From the NCBI GenBank assembly GCA_032207245.1, contig CM063509.1:3804297-3868296 (forward strand): a stretch of DNA of 64,000 nt, written 5' to 3'. Below, one piece after another: positions 1-10,727 of the stretch. The notes beneath the pieces were generated by a model that saw nothing but the letters and a program-made list of their open reading frames with translations, ran no database searches and was not told where the DNA came from. How positions within the stretch are numbered: position 1 is the first letter of the stretch; each line of letters opens with the position of its first letter. Origin of the DNA: Pardosa pseudoannulata (taxonomy: Eukaryota; Arthropoda; Arachnida; Araneae; Lycosidae). The translations under genes were made by a program, and so were the position numbers.

Positions 1-1222
1 AATTGCAAGTGCATGTTTATACAATATTGTGTGAAATGAGGTAAAGAGGGGGGGGTCCAAAATATCGAAAAAAAAAGTATAACAATTTATGGACAGTCCC
101 ATACTACTTAACATCTTCTATCCAGATTACATAATTTTCAAATTTATATTTATCTGTGCGATTTCCGAATATCAGTCTTCTAAATAGTAACATAGATTAA
201 ATAAAAAAAAAATTTATAACTCGCGAGGTCAACATACACTATTAGATTAAATAACAGTAGAGTATTTTAACTTTTTGAGTTAAAAAGCGTACGTTTACAG
301 TTCTCACACATATAAATTTCACTTTTTTAAAGTTTATCTGCAACATGTTATTACACTTCTAATAAAATAGACTTATTATCAATTCAAGATTACTTTGATA
401 AACCTTTGTTAACTAGAATTCCGCATTGGTAAAACGTGAGTGTACAACTACTGCAGAATTTTTATGTCTATGACCATAGAGAAGTTTGTTACTCTGAGGT
501 ATGTAAACAACAAAATGTAGTTGCCAAAAAAAAACAGTAATTCGGTGTTGCCATATTAATACATGTTATATTTATTATAGGTTAATACATTAAATTTCTT
601 TCTATCAGCGGATAAAAATTATTTGACTTTTTGAAAAAATATTTTAAAAAATAATTTTTTTTTAAATTTTATATTTTTCTATGGCTTTATATATGAAAAT
701 ACAGTAGAAAAAGACCACCAACACATTAATTTTGGGGGGAGATGGCATGCTGATATTCCGTTTCGCTGCTCCATTGATTATGCGTTCTTTTAGTCTTTAT
801 AAAGACTTTCTCTACAGATTTCATTATCTTTTGGTAGCTTTGAGCTTACTTTTTTCCTCCTAATGGAGGATCGTCCTATGAAGCTTTCGCTTCCGAACTT
901 TCTATTGAGGCTCAAGTCACTGTGCCGTATTTTTCATGAAGTTTAATGATTTACCGGGACAGTCCCAGACGAAGTACGATGCTTCATGAATCTACTATGA
1001 AATTATAGTTGACTATCTCTTTTATCTAGTGAAATTTACCTCATATCAAGATTGCTCCCAGTGAATCAGATGAGTGGTATCTTTGATGAACTCTTATAAT
1101 CTTATTGATGCCAGCTATCAAGATAGTAATCCATTTTTTTTTAAACTCCTTTGTTCTTAGGATATTATGAATCATTCTCTCAAATGATTAATGATATTTT
1201 GAGACTGTTTTAATTTAGAGTC
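1..1222. other. AT-rich non-coding stretch
   Basis: I see no convincing gene here. The stretch is AT-rich, with short homopolymers and many stops in all frames. It may contain decayed repeat sequence, but nothing I can name. Confidence 0.5.
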
Positions 1223-1500
1223 ATGTCAAATGATAGAACGATTCGTGTTTGTGACAATAACAATAAAAGACCTGCCAGTAATAATGCTGACAAATCCCTA
1301 AAACTTTAAAATTCTTTTGCTGCAATTGCGTCTAATGAGGAAGGCGAACATGATAATGAGGCTAGGTCTACTCCACGTTCTAGCAATTGATTGGTCGGTG
1401 AAAAAAATTCTAACTCGGTTCATGGATCATCGTGCTATTTACATGACGAAAATCTCAAGTCTAGTTATGGAAGTCGGCGCAATATTATAAATTTTATTTA
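1223..1500 (+). pseudogene. Possible LINE ORF1 (gag-like) relic
   Basis: From the ATG at 1223 the frame is rich in Asn, Ser, Asp and Lys and contains the phrase NSFAAIASNEEGEHDNEA. In-frame stops lie at 1307 (TAA) and 1388 (TGA), but reading continues sensibly beyond both. The pattern of a Ser/Asn-rich lead followed by a 'NSFAAL'-type phrase resembles the N-terminus of Jockey-clade LINE ORF1 proteins. No zinc knuckle or RRM follows. It could equally be a decayed host exon. A Jockey assignment would fit the two Jockey RT fragments elsewhere in the window, at 14682-15298 and 63640-64000. Confidence 0.3.
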
Positions 1501-2307
1501 TGTAAGAGTTAATATATAATTTTTCCAAACCGTTCTAGTTAGCACAAAATAGTTCAAAGCTTAGCATATATAGCTAGGATAAAATGTTATATTACAAGAT
1601 TTATTTTGATAAGAATTCAATGACTTTACAGGTATAGATAAAGAATAGGGTGCCCCTTGGCAAATTTGGCGAAATAACTGTCCACTAAAATGTAAAGGTA
1701 ATCTATACGAACATTATATCCCTTGCTGGTATAGATAAGATATTTACACTCCGGCTTTTGTCTCAAAAATTTGGGCGGTTTTCGAGCGTTTTGCCGGGTG
1801 ATGACTGGTTAGCTTTTTCTTCCCTGACATTGGGCCTTTGTAGTGGCAACCTTGGTTTCTTTCTTTCATCCCCATTGGTGCACGGGATTTCTGACGTCAC
1901 CACCCGTCTCTTTCGAATAAGTTTTTTTCTAGTTATTTCCATAGCATTTTGCCTTACGGGATTCCTGATGTTTGGAATGCAGTCTAGCGTGCTCAGGTTG
2001 TAAAATTTTATGTTTTGTCTTTTTAGTTTGTTTTTTAGTTGTGCAAAGTGTTTGTAATATGTATTTATTGTCGTATGTAATAATCTTTAAAAAAGAGTTT
2101 AAAGGGGGGTATTCCCCTCAAAAATTTTAAATTTGTCTTAAAGAATTTTCAAACTTTTATTTTCTATACAAGCGCATTATAAAACTCATTTTTGGTGTGA
2201 TCATATAGTCTTTAAATAGTAAAAATCTCAAAATATATGCTGTGCCAATATTTGTAGAATTTTGTAATATCTTTTAGTTTCTTAAAAGCCATGTTGTGCA
2301 ATCCATG

Positions 2308-2312
<5 letters not shown>
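1501..2312. other. Non-coding, with a dispersed-repeat fragment near 1735-1800
   Basis: No gene is supported. The 81-codon frame at 1758-2003 has no recognisable domain. Around 1730-1790 the words 'gatatttacactc' and 'aaatttgg.g' match the sequence near 24480-24520, so a shared dispersed repeat passes through here. Confidence 0.4.

Positions 2313-2384
<72 letters not shown>
2313..2384. repeat. (TA)n microsatellite, left half
   Basis: A pure TA run of about 72 bp ending at the Tc1 element. Together with the run at 3868-3912 it forms one microsatellite split by transposon insertion at a TA. Confidence 0.95.
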
Positions 2385-2387
<3 letters not shown>

Positions 2388-3864
2388 TCATGTCCATAAA
2401 TTAAGGATAATACAGAATCACACAGAAATTGAGCTCTAAAATAAAAATTTCACCTGTAGAATTATCACACACATCTTGAAGAAGAATATGCAAATTGCAG
2501 GAAACCACCAGATGGCGCGGATAGTACGTCACAATGACGAGAGTGTATGAAAGGGGTATATAAGAAATGGTAGCAAAGAAGTAAAATTGTTCACAAGCGC
2601 TTTAAAAGCCTTTCAGTGCAATAACCGCATAGTTATGACACAAAGGAAGCATTTGGATGATTTTTTACGTGGTAGAATTATCGGACGACTGGAATGTGGA
2701 CGTACCCAGCTGGAAGTATCCGAGGAACTTGGAATCGCCCAGAGTGTCATCTCCAGGCTTTGGCAACGATTCAAACATGATGGTAATGTGAGTAGATGTT
2801 ACAGCACAGGTCGCCCCGAGTTACTACGCCGAATGATGACCGGTATTTGGCAGTTACTGCCAAAAGAAACAGACGGAGCACAGCATCAGATCTGTCTCGT
2901 CAGCTCTCTTCAGCTACCGGTACGACAGTTTCAAGGCAGACCGTGTACAGACGCTTAGGGAACATTGGTCTATATGCTCGTAGGCCTGTCAGATGTGTTC
3001 CCCTTACCGCAACTCACTGTCGCCTGCGATTATGCTGGGCTAGAGAGCATGCATTGTGGACACCGCAACAGTGGTCTTGTGTGATGTTTTCCGACGAGTC
3101 CAGTTTACATTCTGATTCTCGCCGGACTTTCATATGGAGAGCGCCAGGTACCCGTTACCACCAAGAGAACACCATTGAACGACACCGTTACGGTGGTGCA
3201 GGATGGCTCGTTTGGGGAGGAATTATTCTTGGTTCCAGAACTGACCTGCATGTTCAGAGTGTAACGATGACAGGCCACATCTATCGGGATGTCATTCTGG
3301 AACAACATGTATGTTTGTTTCGGGGCGCCATGGGTCCTGAATTTCTGTATATGGATGACAACGCCCGATCTCACCGTGCAAACATTGTAGACGAATGCCT
3401 TCAATCGGAGGATATCACCCGTATGGATTGGCCAGCATACTCACCGGACTTGAATCCAATAGAGCATGTGTGGGACATGCTTGGCCGACGAATTGCAGCC
3501 CGTCAACCCCCTCCCAACTGTCTATCGGAACTTCGGAGGGCATTGCTTGATAAGTGGTGTAATTTTCCCCAAGATCAGATTCATAATCTGATACTCAGCA
3601 TGATAGGCGTTGTAACGCTTGTATTGCATCGTCCGGGAGACATACTCCGTATTAACCATCATACTAACCATGTTATACTGTTTTCTGTAAATAGGTTCTT
3701 TTTTTAAATTTGCTCCAGAAAGTAAATATCGCAATTTTTATTAATTATGTCAAACATATAGCATCTTTTTTGCTCTTTACGTTTTGTTTAATGAATAGAC
3801 TTTACTTTACTGTTTTTGTCTTTTTTATTGCCTGAACTTCATTATCCTTAATTTATGGACATGA

Positions 3865-3867
<3 letters not shown>
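2385..3867 (+). mobile_element. Tc1-type DNA transposon, 1483 bp
   Basis: Perfect 27-bp terminal inverted repeats lie at 2385-2411 and 3841-3867 (outer end CACTCATGTCCATAAATTAA). The element is flanked by TA on both sides, the target duplication of the Tc1/mariner superfamily. It sits inside a (TA)n tract. One transposase pseudogene fills most of it. The intact ends suggest it could be moved by an enzyme made elsewhere, but its own enzyme is broken. Confidence 0.95.
2635..3655 (+). pseudogene. Tc1/Tcb1-like DD34E transposase, frameshifted
   Basis: The natural start is the ATG at 2635 (MTQRKHLDDF). An N-terminal paired-type helix-turn-helix (GRTQLEVSEELGIAQSVISR) is followed by a second helix-turn-helix and an RNase-H-fold catalytic core. 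The catalytic acidic residues are visible as FSDES, MDDNA and SPDLNPIE, the DD34E arrangement. Breaks: one C appears lost from a C run near 2815, so the protein continues in another frame from about 2820. A six-base loss follows FSDES. A further one-base loss near 3603 replaces the normal C-terminus. MDDNARSHR has Ser where relatives usually have Pro. Tc1 transposases cut and paste the element at TA dinucleotides. This copy cannot make a full protein unless the shifts are sequencing errors. Confidence 0.93.

Positions 3868-3912
<45 letters not shown>
3868..3912. repeat. (TA)n microsatellite, right half
   Basis: TA run of 45 bp, the continuation of the 2313-2384 tract after the Tc1 insertion. 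Confidence 0.95.
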
Positions 3913-3914
<2 letters not shown>

Positions 3915-4142
3915 TTTAGAAAACACCATTTTCTGCCGCCATTTTTGTATGATGACTTTCAAAAATGAGGTTTTTTTGCAAAGATCGTGAAGAAAAAAAA
4001 CATGGCGGCCGGAAGAGTGTAGATATCGCATCTGTTACAAAATTATCCGTAGTGAACCATTAATGATTCATTATATCTAATTTTTTTAAAGCAATAGGAG
4101 CATTTAATGTATGAAAAATGGGTAGCACAAGAAGAGCTGGAT

Positions 4143-4146
<4 letters not shown>

Positions 4147-4180
<34 letters not shown>
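4147..4180. repeat. (TA)n microsatellite
   Basis: TA run of about 34 bp directly before the dispersed repeat that begins 'gaatgaatgtgtgtctgtct'. The preceding 3913-4146 holds no gene. Confidence 0.9.
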
Positions 4181-4183
<3 letters not shown>

Positions 4184-4447
4184 TGAATGTGTGTCTGTCT
4201 GTACTCGATAGATTCAAAAACCATACATCCAATCGCCGTGAAAATTTGGGAAATTATTGGTTATATACCTAGGAAGGTTTTTGAAAATTTTTTTAAATAT
4301 CAAAGTTGGGGTTCACCTTTTTCGAGCTTTTTATGTCATTATTTCAAGCATTATTTTCCCCGGCTAAACGCAAGTGATTAACTTTTAATTTATCACATCA
4401 TAAGTAAGTGAAAGAAGCAATAATTTGTAGCAATGTGACGTCATTCC
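4181..4447. repeat. Dispersed repeat hosting the Copia insertion (left part)
   Basis: The sequence begins with the GTGTGTCTGTCTGT phrase common at one end of non-autonomous rolling-circle or LINE-like repeats. It continues after the Copia element at 8047-8330. The part before the insertion (about 4340-4447) and the part after it (about 8047-8170) resemble each other: both contain a 'cggctaaa/cggttaaa' word, an AT-rich middle and a closing 'gacgtcatt'. The host repeat therefore contained an imperfect internal tandem repeat of roughly 105-125 bp. Confidence 0.5.
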
Positions 4448-4659
4448 TGTAGCAGAACGGGGTTTTTACTTTGATGAAAAAAAACAGTAGGTTTTATTAT
4501 TGACATAACAATTTATTATTAGAAGAACATCAGTTACACAACACACAAAGAAGTCATTACAAAAATTGCTTGAATTACACATGTTGCCAGATGCATTAAC
4601 AAAGTTATACAATACGATTATGATTAATTACATGAGGTATTTAGATTGTATATGCAACA
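4448..4659 (-). repeat. Copia 3' LTR (decayed copy)
   Basis: 212 bp, clearly homologous to 7824-8046 over its whole length, with many substitutions and indels. On the minus strand it runs TGTTGC to CTACA. Confidence 0.9.
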
Positions 4660-5407
4660 CCCTCCCTCAATCTAAATATTCAGCAAAACAAAAGAAAAAA
4701 CATAAGAATGCATTAATTCAAAAAGAGAATTAACCAAACAAAATAACCAAATAAAATTTTCTGAACTTTTTAAATAATAATTTTTTATGAGGTTTGGTTA
4801 ACAAATCTGCAACCAGTTCAGAAGGAATATAAATAACATCAACAGTTCCATCTCTATTTTTTCTTGTACAAAATGATACTTAACATTAACATGTTAGGTT
4901 GTTCACAAAATTTACTCACGCGAATAGCTGATTGATTATCCCCATAAAGAGGTAAAACAAAATTTTCACAACCATTTACTTTTGTTTTTTATGAGTAAGT
5001 TATGAATCCAACAAGATTCACTATAAATTAACTTAATGCAATGCATTCTGCTTCAGGGAATGATAGAGCAACACATGTTTGCTGCTTTGAGAACCATGAT
5101 ACTGTGCAATTAAGTTTTCATTAATTATACATTCATAATCAAAATTACTATCCATTGGTGTAGAGATACTTTTACAATCAAACATATCAAACCTTTTTAA
5201 CACATTTTCTAAGTAGTTACTTTGATCTAAAGTTACATAATTTTTATTCTGAACAATAGATATGCCTAAATAATAAATTGCAAGACCAAAATCTTTCATT
5301 TTAAAAGTATTTTTCATTTCTGATTTAAAATCCTTTATCTCTTTAACATCAGAACCAGTAATAATTAAATCATCAACATAAATCAGTACATATATCTTAG
5401 ATATGTC

Positions 5408-5556
5408 CAGTGGCGTACTCAGAATTTTTTCAAGGGGGGTTCATAATTCTAAAAAATAGAAACCCGCATAAATTCTACTAAAATTTTTATTTTTGCCATT
5501 TTGTCTGAGCACAAGGGGGGGGGGTTAAACCCCTAACCCCCCTGTGTAAGCCTCTG
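5408..5556. mobile_element. hAT-type MITE, 149 bp
   Basis: The ends are CAGTGGCGTAC and, inverted, CAGAGGCTTAC, matching the CAG(A/T)GGCG hAT signature. It is flanked by a perfect 8-bp target duplication GATATGTC (5400-5407 and 5557-5564). It splits the RT frame of the Copia relic just after the YVDD box. G/C runs near both ends are partly complementary. Confidence 0.92.
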
Positions 5557-6132
5557 GATATGTCGGAAATTCTAAAATATATACAATGATCATTTTCAGA
5601 TCTAACAAAATTTTGAGTGAAGACATGAAACTGTGAAACTTCTTATACCAATATTTTGGAGATTTCTTTAAACCCTATATAAGTTTGGCATCTATAGCCT
5701 GCTGCCACTTTTCCGAGGAGCTGGATCTCATGGCTTCCTCATAAGTTGTAGGTGCTTCCACATCTGTTATACTTATAGAACTTGTTTCAAACTCATAATA
5801 TCTGGAAGGTTTTTAGTTGATTGATTGAAGGCTCATTTGCTGAGATCCAGATGAATCTGTATTGGAATTATCATTTTCATCATCAACACTTTTATGATTT
5901 TCTTCCAGATTCTCTATGTTATCTTCATCTTCCCCGGGCTTTGATGCTTGTTGCTGTTTAGGATCAAAATATTCAAGAACATAATATTCACTTTTTGTAG
6001 AATGGAAGGTGTTCTCATGTGGGTTAATCACTAAGTCTCTGTGACAACTTACACTACTTGATTTTGAAAAATATACTCTGAAACCTTTCGTATTTTCCCC
6101 ATATATAACAAAGATACCTTTTTCACTCTTAG

Positions 6133-6477
6133 TGTGGAAAATGGAAACGAACTACGGTCTATGATGTTTTCTTTTGTATTTTTTGCAAAGCTTTCCTCTG
6201 CCGAATGGCAACGAGAAAGGAAGAACGATTTTTGTTTTTGTATTTTGATTACGTTTATGAGTTGTTCTTTGAAATGTATGTATAATGTTCGTGTTGTTTT
6301 AGTGTTTCGTCACAACGTGTTAAATAAATGTTGTATTCGTTCCGAAAGTCTTCTTTAAATTGTGCTTGAAGAATAGATCTTTCCAGTGCGTCCCACGGAA
6401 CCCGAAGGTGAAAGGGTAAAAGCATTTTGATATTTATTTTTTCGATAATGCTCTTTCCTTAAGGTTGAAATTTAATA
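6133..6477 (+). mobile_element. 345-bp insertion, probably a solo LTR
   Basis: It interrupts the Copia frame between the end of integrase (KLDAK-type) and the following KGIFV motif. It is bounded by the 5-bp direct repeat CTTAG (6128-6132 and 6478-6482). It begins TGTGG and carries an AATAAA on the plus strand near 6323, as an LTR would. The right end (TTTAATA) does not show the usual CA, so the class is inferred from size, TSD length and poly(A) signal only. I did not find its partner in this window. Confidence 0.55.
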
Positions 6478-7305
6478 CTTAGCATCTAACTTCTTACGTT
6501 TTTCTTTGGGATGTGTACCCACACTTCAGATCCAAATATGAATTTCAAGCTTCTAATGTCAAAAGTCTTATTTTTCCACAACTCGTAGGGTATTTTTCCT
6601 TTAGCTGTACATGTTCCTGTTCTGTTAATTATATATATACAGCTGTAATTACAGCTTCCGCCCAAAACTTTTTGTCAAGATTTCTGGCAACTAATATAGT
6701 TCTTGCAGTTGCCATTACAGTTCTCATCTGGAACTGAAGTCTGATGTTCTATACCATGACGAATCAGAAGTTTCCTAATTTTATCATTCAGAAATTCTTT
6801 ATCGTTGTCACTTCTCAATATTCTAATATTTTTACTCATTTGCTTTTCACACATCATTATAAATTCTGACAATTTATCATATACTTGATGTTTATTTTCT
6901 AAAAAGTAAAAATGTCTAAAACGAGAATAATCATCTTTTAGTAAGAACATATAACGCGATTTTTCTATGTATGAAACTTCCATAGAACCACAAAGATCTG
7001 CAGGAATTATGTTACATTCCTCAGTTGATATTGATTTGCTTTCATAAAAAGGACTACGGTGTTGTTTTCCTTGAACACAAGCTTCACAAAAAGGAATGTC
7101 GCTAGAGATTTCCCCAACTAATTTCATTTTATTTTAATAACTTCTTTAGATAATCAAAATGTTGATGAGCTAATTTCTCATGCCACCATAACAGAGATTT
7201 CTTTTTATCTTTAAGATTGCTATTTTCTGAACACTAACCCTAACTCAGAAGCTCTCCCTTTTCAAGAACAAAAACTTCGTCCGTTGTAAAATTTTAAAAT
7301 AATCT

Positions 7306-7823
7306 GGTTGGGTCTCGGGGCTGTATCCCAGTGTACGGTACGCTATTTTGGCGACTTTTTTGGCGCCATTTCTCGGACGATACTTATTTTCTCCTTGTCA
7401 ACTTCGTAAACTAAACTAACTTCGTAATTCGTAAACTAAACTAACTTCGTGTACTAAAGTAAGTGTTTATGCCTTTGTTGATTTTATGAAAGTGTTTTTT
7501 GTCTTTCTAAAATTTTTGAAATTTATTGTTGTTTTGTTGTATTTTCTTGTTTTTGGTTACTATTTTCGGAGCACGACTCCATAGAGTTCACGCTGAGTTT
7601 CTAGGTCTAGCACAAAGATACATCGACCGCTCGCCATCGGAACATCGTCGGCGTCACGTTTTCCGATTTTGCGATGGCGAACGGTCGGTGTCCCGCTGCG
7701 TGTTAGGCTTAGGTACTTGGCGTGTGCTTCGCGGAGTCGTGTTTCGCCAATAGTCGCCAAAAACAAGATGGCGGACAAGGAGCGTACCGTTCACTGGGAA
7801 TTAACCGGTCTCGGTCCGTAACC
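7306..7823. repeat. GC-rich nested foldback next to the Copia 5' LTR
   Basis: Outer arms: 7306-7375 and, inverted, about 7745-7823 share CCCAGTG.ACGGTACGC and GTCGCCAAA words. Inner arms: 7566-7612 and 7700-7747 pair imperfectly (ACACGACTCC, TAAGCC/TAGACC-type words), and GACCG.TCGCCATCG pairs across the centre near 7650. The two strands therefore encode look-alike peptides, which explains the long open frames at 7526-7753 (+) and 7560-7778 (-). The right arm directly abuts the 5' LTR where a primer-binding site belongs. Read on the minus strand it starts GGTTACGGACCGAGACC, which matches 13 of 17 bases of the Copia initiator-tRNA-Met half-site. Either a foldback transposon landed at the PBS or the leader was inverted and duplicated. 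Confidence 0.75.
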
Positions 7824-8046
7824 TGTAGTAGAGCGTGGTTTTTACTTTGATAAAAAATACCAGCAAGTTTATTTTTAACGGTATAATAGAAGTTTTATTA
7901 ACAACATATTAGAACATCAGTTATACAACACACAGAGAAGGCATTATAGGCATCGCTTGAATTACACATGTTACCAGATGCACTAACAGAGTTAAACGAT
8001 ACGATTATGATTAATTACAAGAGACATTTAGATTGCATATACAACA
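7824..8046 (-). repeat. Copia 5' LTR (decayed copy)
   Basis: 223 bp, starting TGTAGTAG and ending ACAACA on the plus strand. Homologous to 4448-4659 and followed by the ATTCC target duplication. Confidence 0.9.
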
Positions 8047-9708
8047 ATTCCGTTAATTTCATATAATTATTTTAAGCGCAGTTTTGCTCGGTTAAAAGCA
8101 GGAGATTAAAATTTTCAATTTAACACATAACAAATAGGTGAAAACGATATTTTTTATTATGACGTCATTTAAATATCTCACTTATTCATTTCTTATTTTA
8201 TATTACTTAAACATCGTCTGCATATTACCAGTTCGACCTGGAAATTTAGGTTATAAAGTATTTATCTTTCATTTTATTTCTTTTTATGTGACGCAAATAA
8301 TAGCATTTTTATATAAGAACTGTTTTTAAATTTAATCGTTGGTTCATTTTTAAGTTACAATGAAATGTTTATCACCAATATTCTAACAACAAAAAGTACA
8401 AATTTCAGTGACTCTCGTGGGCAAATAAAAACCTATCATTTTATATAGTTATCTTCCTATTTATATAGTTGTCAATATGTGTATTTCTGTTTCATACAAA
8501 ACCATGTGGTTTGTCATAAATTTCCTTAATTTTGGACATTTATTAATACCACCTAAATTAGCCACCAAAATTGGCAAAACCTCTGCTTCCTATTCTACCA
8601 CGTAATATGGCAAGATCTATTAACGTTGCTAATCAACTTACAGCAGTAATACGGTAATGTAATTTAGGGTTAAACTTATATTTTACCATAAAAAAGTTTG
8701 AGCAAAATTTAATATAAGACACAAATTCCATGCAGATTTAATCGCTAGCATGTAAATATATATATTTTTTATTTTTATTTATTGATATTAAGAACAGTTT
8801 TCATTTGTATGTTTTCTATACAAATCTACCCGATAAGTTATAGAGTAACTAACTTTGGACAGAAATCCTCGATACCACCAAATGAACATATTCGATATTA
8901 ATACATCTCCTGTCCACTCTAGCATGTGACAAGATAATGTAACAAAAAAGATTTTCCATATAGTTGGCTGTTATTGTACATTTAGAGTACCTCAAAATAA
9001 TTTATTGTCGTCAAAAGATGGAAAGAAGCATTCTAATCGCCAATATAAGTTTTCAACCAAAGCAAATTTATGACAAGGGAATTATAATTCAGCCGAAACA
9101 AAATATAATTGAGCTTTGATTGTTCTAATACTATCGGGGTCAAAGCGGATCACGTTACTGAAAAAACTGGCTAATTGGACAACTTTATAAACCGTCTATG
9201 GTTTTATGCAACTTCCTCCAAACATTTTCCGCGATATTGGCAGTTGTAGCATTGCATATTTTTCGCATATTAGAAATGGCCTGCATAGAAAATAATTTTA
9301 TACTATATTTAACACCTTTTTATTTTCTACGAAATTGGTAGAACGACAGGGATATAAAAAGAAGGTTGTACAGACAAGAAATCCAGGATTAGAGGCTGTG
9401 GAGTACGGAAAGGATGGAGATAGGAGAGAAAAAGAATTGCAAGGATTATGTAAAATAGAATAGAGTTTTATCTATTCCTTAATGACAACCGAGAAAGCTC
9501 TACACTAATTTCTGCATGTTTGCTTTTGTATTGGTCTAACATGGAAATGTATTAAAATCGTGTGGGATAGAAATGGACTGATCATTTTGGTTTTGAGTCA
9601 TAACCGAAGTGGATTGCGAACAGTACTGAAAATAAAGATTTTCGTGGGAAACATTTTTGGTTTATTTTTGGAGCGCTACGATTTATTGCTTTGCTGCGTT
9701 ATTATTGG
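8047..9708. other. Host repeat remainder, then AT-rich non-coding DNA
   Basis: 8047-8330 is the right part of the dispersed repeat that hosts the Copia element. From 8330 on I see no gene. The end (about 9650-9716, GGAGCGCTACG then GCTAATGAG) belongs to the same family as 37470-37540 and 51385-51450, the THAP-exon downstream region. Confidence 0.5.
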
Positions 9709-9886
9709 CTAATGAGTAGAGATGTAAAAATCCCGGAATTTTGAAGAGGTGGGAATAAACTCGGGAATTTTGAGGAATAAACCCGGAATTTCGGGAAGAA
9801 ATCATTTTAACAGTTTACATTTATTATTCAATAGTGACTATTTAAGAACTAGCATATTATTTCTAAGAGATTTTTTTTACTTTTGG

Positions 9887-9888
<2 letters not shown>

Positions 9889-9955
<67 letters not shown>
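9889..9955. repeat. (TA)n microsatellite
   Basis: 67-bp TA run inside the hAT-type element. It creates a spurious Ile-Tyr open frame on both strands. Confidence 0.95.
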
Positions 9956-9956
<1 letters not shown>

Positions 9957-10263
9957 TCAAGAAATAATAGCAATGAGCATTTAAATAATTTTATAGTAGT
10001 ACTTATGTAATTAATTACCCTGTTAGTCTAATCAAGCACATAACTGGTTGATTCAATTTTAGTTGCTAATATAATAATTATATACATTATTTTGGATCAT
10101 TATTTATTATGTAAATTGCTTTATGTTAAACTTTTCCCTCCTCTTTTTATAATATAAAAATAAATATCTTTAAATTTAAAATAACAGTTTATTATTTTTT
10201 GTAACGCATATATCATTTAAAGGTGTCATCCAATGACAATGTTGCATTTTGTGTCCAATTCCT

Positions 10264-10277
10264 ACACACACACACAC

Positions 10278-10351
<74 letters not shown>
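10264..10351. repeat. Compound (CA)n(TA)n(GA)n microsatellite
   Basis: Three adjoining dinucleotide runs: CA about 15 bp, TA about 38 bp, GA about 33 bp. The reading frames over it are low-complexity artefacts. Confidence 0.95.
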
Positions 10352-10353
<2 letters not shown>

Positions 10354-10727
10354 TTATCCAAGAAAAATAATGATTTATGGGTTTTGTGACACTACACATT
10401 ATTGCCTAATATTTATGTAATAATAAAAATATTGGATATTTCTCAAAGGAAAAATATACTCATACTTTCATGCTAAACATGATACCTTGCCAAATATAGT
10501 TAGTTAATCCCAATTATTCAATTTTTTTTCATAGCATATAATAGTTAAATTTTGTGAAAATATCAACTTTTGAGGTCTACAACAAAGACAGAAAAAAATG
10601 GTGGTTCTCATTGTGTCATAGGAATGGGCGATTTCAAAATACCTCAAAATTCCCATGTTTTGGAAATGTTCAAAATTCCCTTCCCAAAAGACCGGTTTTT
10701 TCCACTACTCACAACTCTACTAATGAG

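Larger units (their letters stand above)
5010..7260 (-). pseudogene. Copia pol fragments (integrase, RT)
   Basis: Read from 7260 downward: a WHEKLAHQHFDYLKK GAG-pre-integrase motif near 7180; an integrase core at 6675-7127 with ADLCGSMEV, LKDDYSR and LRSDNDKEF; DKKFWAEAV near 6690; VHIPK-type end of integrase near 6510; the acidic linker 5813-6031; EAMRSSSSEKWQQAID near 5720; the GLKKSPKYWYKKF RT motif near 5660; IYVLIYVDDLIITGSD, the RT catalytic box, just left of 5407; and KDFGLAIYYLGISI at 5280. The Glu-containing end of the integrase core is deleted after 'TSVPDEN'. Most of the RT fingers and palm between the linker and GLKKSP are gone. Stops and shifts are frequent. Confidence 0.9.
4448..8046 (-). 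mobile_element. Decayed Copia LTR retrotransposon with nested insertions
   Basis: Two related LTRs (4448-4659 and 7824-8046) start TG and end CA. They are flanked by a 5-bp target duplication, ATTCC, at 4443-4447 and 8047-8051. Between them, on the minus strand, run GAG-pre-integrase, integrase, linker and reverse transcriptase fragments in canonical Copia order. The gag, zinc knuckle and protease are missing, as is much of the N-terminal RT. Three foreign pieces sit inside: a 149-bp hAT MITE, a 345-bp insertion and a foldback next to the 5' LTR. It is an old, non-functional copy. Confidence 0.92.
9717..10719. mobile_element. Non-autonomous hAT-type element, 1003 bp
   Basis: The ends are TAGAGATGT and, inverted, TAGAGTTGT, with an 8-bp target duplication CTAATGAG at 9709-9716 and 10720-10727. 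Subterminal copies of GGGAATTTTGA lie in opposite orientation near both ends (9745-9800 and 10640-10685), as hAT elements often have. The inside holds no transposase, only microsatellites. A related, uninterrupted site lies at 51430-51440 (GGCTAATGAGAGCGG). Confidence 0.9.

Noticed and set aside
7526..7778. Two overlapping open frames on opposite strands
   Set aside because: Explained by the foldback structure; no known domain and no conservation beyond the palindrome.
9749..9967. Open frame with an Ile-Tyr tail
   Set aside because: Produced by the TA microsatellite; same for 10176-10420, 39714-40069 and 3825-4031.
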